From: Streptomyces albicerus | GTDB lineage: Bacteria; Actinomycetota; Actinomycetes; Streptomycetales; Streptomycetaceae | Length of the DNA: 64,000 nt | Direction of reading: 5' to 3' | NCBI RefSeq assembly: GCF_008905045.1 | Contig: NZ_VWMY01000059.1 | Span: 1-64,000 of the forward strand | Shown: positions 61,399 to 64,000 of the stretch, in pieces | Position numbering within the stretch: the first letter of the stretch is position 1 | Layout of the letters: the number at the start of each line of letters is the position of its first letter | The notes under the pieces: generated by a model | The model's database searches: none | Told to the model about the DNA's origin: nothing | Seen by the model: only the letters and a program-made list of their open reading frames with translations | Program-made: the position numbers and the translations under genes

Positions 61399-61968
61399 TT
61401 AGCCGGTGGCCGTCACGCCCCGGCCGGCAGCACGTCGTGGCATGGCAGTTGGCCAGTGGGCCAGGGCCGCAGTCGCGGCATACCAGGCGGCCAGGCCGCC
61501 GACCGCCGCGAACCACCCGCCCACCTTGGCGAGAGCCTCGGAGTCGCCGAACTGCGCGATGGCCAGCAGCAGCATCGCCACAAAGAGCAGCGCGTACGCA
61601 CCCCTGGCGATCGGAGACCCGGCGGACGCCCCGAGCGTCAGGCTGAGCGCGACGAGCGCGAAGAGAAGCAGGAAGAGTCCCGCGGCATTGTCGGAGACCT
61701 GGGTGTCCGCACCGATGCCCCACGTGAACCAGAACGCCCCGAGCCCGGCGAAGGCCGTACCGGTGAACGCGTCACGGTCGCGGAAGGCCATGAGACCGGC
61801 GACGAAGAGCGCGACGCCGCCGACATACGTGGCGAGCGAGACGGCGTCCGCCGCTGTCACGCCGTCGATCACTTCGGTGTGACCGAGGCCGAAGGCCAGC
61901 AGGGTGAGTCCGAGCGCGAGGTGGCCGAGGGTCCAGGTGGTGCTTCCCGCAGAGACGTCGTTGTCCAC
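61399..61968 (-). CDS. GPR1/FUN34/YaaH-type integral membrane protein
   Basis: This 189-residue protein has six hydrophobic helices and resembles the acetate uptake/succinate-acetate permease family in size and topology. Segments such as LGHLALGLTLLAFGLGH and GLGAFWFTWGI resemble family positions, but the hallmark NPAPLGL motif is replaced, so substrate assignment is uncertain. GTG 61968 follows AAGGGAG. It is transcribed away from the universal stress protein gene on the same strand. A short palindrome lies in its upstream region. Confidence 0.75.
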   Translation of the reverse strand: MDNDVSAGSTTWTLGHLALGLTLLAFGLGHTEVIDGVTAADAVSLATYVGGVALFVAGLMAFRDRDAFTGTAFAGLGAFWFTWGIGADTQVSDNAAGLFLLLFALVALSLTLGASAGSPIARGAYALLFVAMLLLAIAQFGDSEALAKVGGWFAAVGGLAAWYAATAALAHWPTAMPRRAAGRGVTATG

Positions 61969-62037
61969 GGCGGGCTCCCTTCATGCATGTGCTGTTGTGC
62001 GGTGACCGATATATGCCCTTCACAAGCGCACAAACAC

Positions 62038-62055
62038 ATCTACGCGCAAGTAGAT
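62038..62055. promoter_or_regulatory. Palindrome upstream of the YaaH-type gene
   Basis: ATCTAC and GTAGAT flank GCGCAA, 70 bases before the start. A TTGACG hexamer lies further upstream on the minus strand. It may be an operator. Confidence 0.4.
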
Positions 62056-62147
62056 TTACGCGGCGTCAAAAGGGAGTTGACCAGCCCAACGGCTCATCTC
62101 ACCTGGGACAACGGCGAGTTACGAAACGGCAACGCCGGAAGCGCGCA

Positions 62148-62675
62148 TCACGGGATGACGACCACCGGGCGCTGCGCGCGCTTCGCGAGCCGGCCGGCGA
62201 CCGAGCCGAAGATCCGGCCGACGATGCCGTGCGTGGAGCCGACGACGATCGCGTCCGCCTCGTACTCCCGCCCCACCTCTTCGAGTTCGTGGCAGATGTC
62301 GCCGCCGCGCTCGACGAGGATCCAGGGGACCTCGGCCAGATAGTCCGCGCAGGCGAGCTCGAGTCCGAGGACCTCGGTGCGGTGGTCGGGGACGTCGACG
62401 AAGACCGGGGGCTCGCAGCCCGCCCACACCGTGGTGGGCAGCCGGTTCGCGACGTGCACGATGATCAGGCCCGAGCCGGAGCGGCAGGCCATGCCGATCG
62501 CGTAGGCGAGGGCACGCTCGCTGGACGTCGAGCCGTCGAAGCCGACGACGACGCCGTGCTTGAAGGCGGGGTCGCAGGACTGACGTGGTTCTTCCGCCGC
62601 CAAGGGCTCGGCCGCCGTGGGATCGGCGACGGGGCGCTTGCGGTCCGCGGGTTCGAAGAATTCGTGACCGGCCAT
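62148..62675 (-). CDS. Universal stress protein (UspA family)
   Basis: This 175-residue single-domain UspA protein has an N-terminal extension of about 38 residues, then VVVGFDGSTSSERALAYAIGMA. The ATP-binding loop is VVGSTHGIVGRIFGSVAGRLA (G-2X-G-9X-G-S type), followed by the final strand PVVVIP. It probably binds ATP and acts in stress or dormancy responses. ATG 62675 was chosen because it precedes the conserved extension HEFFEPADRK. It is a single gene. Confidence 0.88.
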   Translation of the reverse strand: MAGHEFFEPADRKRPVADPTAAEPLAAEEPRQSCDPAFKHGVVVGFDGSTSSERALAYAIGMACRSGSGLIIVHVANRLPTTVWAGCEPPVFVDVPDHRTEVLGLELACADYLAEVPWILVERGGDICHELEEVGREYEADAIVVGSTHGIVGRIFGSVAGRLAKRAQRPVVVIP

Positions 62676-63119
62676 GGGTGTCTCGGCGTTCGGATCCTCG
62701 TGGGTGGGACGACAGGTGCAACGGAGCTGTGTCCGGGAATCATCTTCCCAACCCCATACCCCCAAGGGTACGGCGGCACGCCTCCTCTGCCCAGATCCCG
62801 CTCTCGCCGCGGGAGGGTTCCCCGGAGCATGCACGAGAGGGCGCCCGTAACGCAATGGTTGCTGCCCCGTACAGGCGGTTCGCACAGCGTTCATCCAAAC
62901 GAGGAGGCCCCCGGCAGCGCCCCGTAAGGGGCGCGGGGCTGTGACATATGCGGCTCCGCCGCGATGGGGGTCCCCCCGCTCGAGCGAAGCCGAGAGTGGG
63001 GGAGCGACAAGCCCCCACCCACCCGCAGCCGACACACCACACCAGCTGGAGCCCATCCGTGACCGCCGGAGGCAACCCGCGTTGAACCCCGGTAAGCCAC
63101 CGCCCCAGGGAGCCCTACC
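62676..63119. repeat. Intergenic region with repeat cluster, copy 6
   Basis: No gene is supported in these 444 bases. At 62914-63028 lies GCGCCCCGTAAGGGGCGC, then GCGGCTCCGCCGCGATGGGG, an inserted GCTCGAGCGAAGCCGAGA segment with a GGGGGTCCCCCC hairpin, and GCCCCCACCCACCCGCAG. The same series occurs after desE. Confidence 0.75.
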
Positions 63120-63458
63120 GTGTCCGGACGCCCCACGACCGCGCCCCAGTCGCCACCCTCCAGGACGCCCACCGCCCAGGACACGGTGAGCGATGTGGTG
63201 CGCTGGGCCGCCTTCAGCTGCGTCCTGGTCCCGGTGGTCCTCGTCGGGTACGGAACGTCTCTGGCGGGCGCGGCCGGCACGGCCTTCGGCCTCGCCGCGG
63301 TGACCGGGGCGTGCCGGGTGCTGCTGCGCCGGTCCGAGGAGGGCGCGGCGCGGCTGCACGCCGAGGAGCGGACCGCGCATGATGTGCGGCGCGACGGGGC
63401 AGACGCGGCGGTGCGGCGAGGGGGCCGGCACGCCGGTGGAAATACGCCGGTTGACTGA
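63120..63458 (+). CDS. Small membrane protein upstream of adpA
   Basis: This 112-residue protein has a Pro/Thr-rich N-terminus and two adjacent hydrophobic segments (about 29-45 and 47-65). Its C-terminus is highly charged and Arg/Glu-rich, with ERTAHDVRRDGADAAVRRGGRHAGG. GTG 63120 follows AGGGAG by 8 bases. A small membrane protein is found at the same place beside adpA in other Streptomyces, as remembered. Function is unknown. Confidence 0.75.
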   Translation: MSGRPTTAPQSPPSRTPTAQDTVSDVVRWAAFSCVLVPVVLVGYGTSLAGAAGTAFGLAAVTGACRVLLRRSEEGAARLHAEERTAHDVRRDGADAAVRRGGRHAGGNTPVD

Positions 63459-63835
63459 CCGGTTTGCGCGCACGCGCCCGTTGCTTTTCAGCCAACTTCT
63501 GGGCACCGCGCATCCCTTGACCGAACCGGCCCCCACCCCCCGTTCGACCTGCACTGAAAGGGTCCCGTAGGGTACTCGCACCCTACGGGGACCGGCCACG
63601 GGGACGAGGCGCACTTCCCTGTACGGCCCACGAGTGCAACGCTTCGTGATCGAATGCTTCACGCCAAGTTGCCATGTCGACAATCTGCCGAGTGCTGAAC
63701 TGGCCACCTCGGCACCACGCGACACAGTAGATTCGATCTTGACGTCTTACGGCGGGGGACTCGTGCAGGACCGAGGGGAAACGTGCAGGAGCGACACAAC
63801 CGAGGAGCCGCGACCACCGAGGGGGGCTTAGCAGT
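63459..63835 (+). promoter_or_regulatory. adpA upstream region
   Basis: This 377-base leader region precedes adpA. It contains an inverted repeat at 63561-63593, a minus-strand TGGCGTGAAG (63657-63666) close to the AdpA consensus TGGCSNGWWY, and a TTGACG hexamer near 63739. adpA promoters in this genus are known to be controlled by gamma-butyrolactone receptors, AdpA itself and other developmental regulators. Confidence 0.55.
63561..63593. terminator. Hairpin between the small membrane gene and adpA
   Basis: GGTCCCGTAGGGT pairs with ACCCTACGGG(G)ACC around a 6-base loop with one bulged G. It lies about 100 bases after the upstream stop, and either termination or a regulatory role in adpA expression is possible. 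Confidence 0.6.
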
Positions 63836-64000
63836 ATGAGCCACGACTCCACTGCCGCGCCGGAAGCCGCGGCCCGGAAACTATCCGGGCGACGCCGCAA
63901 GGAGATCGTCGCGGTGCTGCTGTTCAGCGGCGGCCCCATCTTCGAGAGTTCCATACCGCTTTCGGTGTTCGGGATTGACCGCCAGGACGCCGGCGTGCCG
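63836..64000 (+). CDS. adpA: AdpA (BldH), AraC-family master regulator, 5' part
   Basis: The first 55 codons are present and the gene runs off the right edge. The start MSHDSTAAPEAAARKLSGRR is followed by KEIVAVLLFSGGPIFESSIP, which begins the DJ-1/PfpI-like dimerisation domain of AdpA. The C-terminal AraC helix-turn-helix and the usual single TTA codon lie outside the window. ATG 63836 has GAGGGGGG upstream. AdpA activates hundreds of genes for aerial growth and secondary metabolism. Confidence 0.93.
   Translation, partial: MSHDSTAAPEAAARKLSGRRRKEIVAVLLFSGGPIFESSIPLSVFGIDRQDAGVP

Noticed and set aside
62914..63028. Possible small RNA gene in the repeat cluster before adpA
   Set aside because: The hairpins belong to a repeat family found in several gaps, and no separate promoter could be identified.

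Overview
The window is Streptomyces chromosome. Support comes from very high GC at third codon positions, frequent GTG and TTG starts, 4-base ATGA/GTGA gene overlaps, a complete desferrioxamine (des) cluster, a DasR-type box, DmdR/IdeR-type iron boxes and the 5' end of adpA (bldH) at the right edge. From memory, the order leucine-degradation genes, des cluster, GH20 hexosaminidase, DUF4429 protein, second glmS, small membrane protein, adpA is the one seen in S. coelicolor around SCO2775-SCO2792, so most of the window looks like conserved core. No tRNA, rRNA, CRISPR array or prophage was found. The only mobile DNA is the 3' end of an IS200/IS605-type element at the left edge.

Layout. 1-335: end of a TnpB-type element beside a truncated ORF. 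406-4984: a catabolic operon on the minus strand (Gfo/Idh oxidoreductase, DUF993 protein, TIM-barrel isomerase) diverging from a LacI regulator. 5081-14836: mostly single metabolic or regulatory genes (VOC protein, aldo/keto reductase, TetR with an MMPL exporter, a MarR-GNAT fusion, a second TIM-barrel isomerase, membrane protein, EamA transporter, LysR). 15330-32612: largely secreted or surface functions (GH3 enzyme, lipoprotein, S37 peptidase, a fused heterodimer-type ABC exporter, phytase-like protein, RTX protein, beta-lactamase-like protein with a TmrB-like ATPase, endonuclease I, FG-GAP protein). 32798-38784: TPP enzyme, agmatinase-family hydrolase, sodium:solute symporter and PucR regulator, read as a guanidino-compound or arginine catabolic unit. 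39131-39928: a conserved phosphatase-family protein.

39947-48766 is acyl-CoA and branched-chain catabolism: thioesterase, acyl-CoA dehydrogenase and TetR on the minus strand; carboxyltransferase, biotin carboxylase, HMG-CoA lyase and acyl-CoA dehydrogenase on the plus strand (leucine/isovalerate route). Three operator-like palindromes of one design flank these promoters. 48881-56299 is the siderophore region: desE and desF behind one iron box, desABCD behind a second. 56398-61251 handles amino sugars (GH20 hexosaminidase with a DasR-type box, and glmS with a small gene preceded by a perfect 20-bp palindrome). 61399-64000 holds a GPR1/FUN34/YaaH-type membrane protein, a universal stress protein, a small membrane protein and the start of adpA.

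Two things stand out. First, a short repeat family normally found between genes occurs in at least five intergenic regions here, and also lies in frame inside the biotin-carboxylase gene, where two pieces add low-complexity segments between conserved domains. Second, several operators can be read directly from symmetry: LacI, two TetR systems, MarR, iron, DasR and the glmS palindrome.
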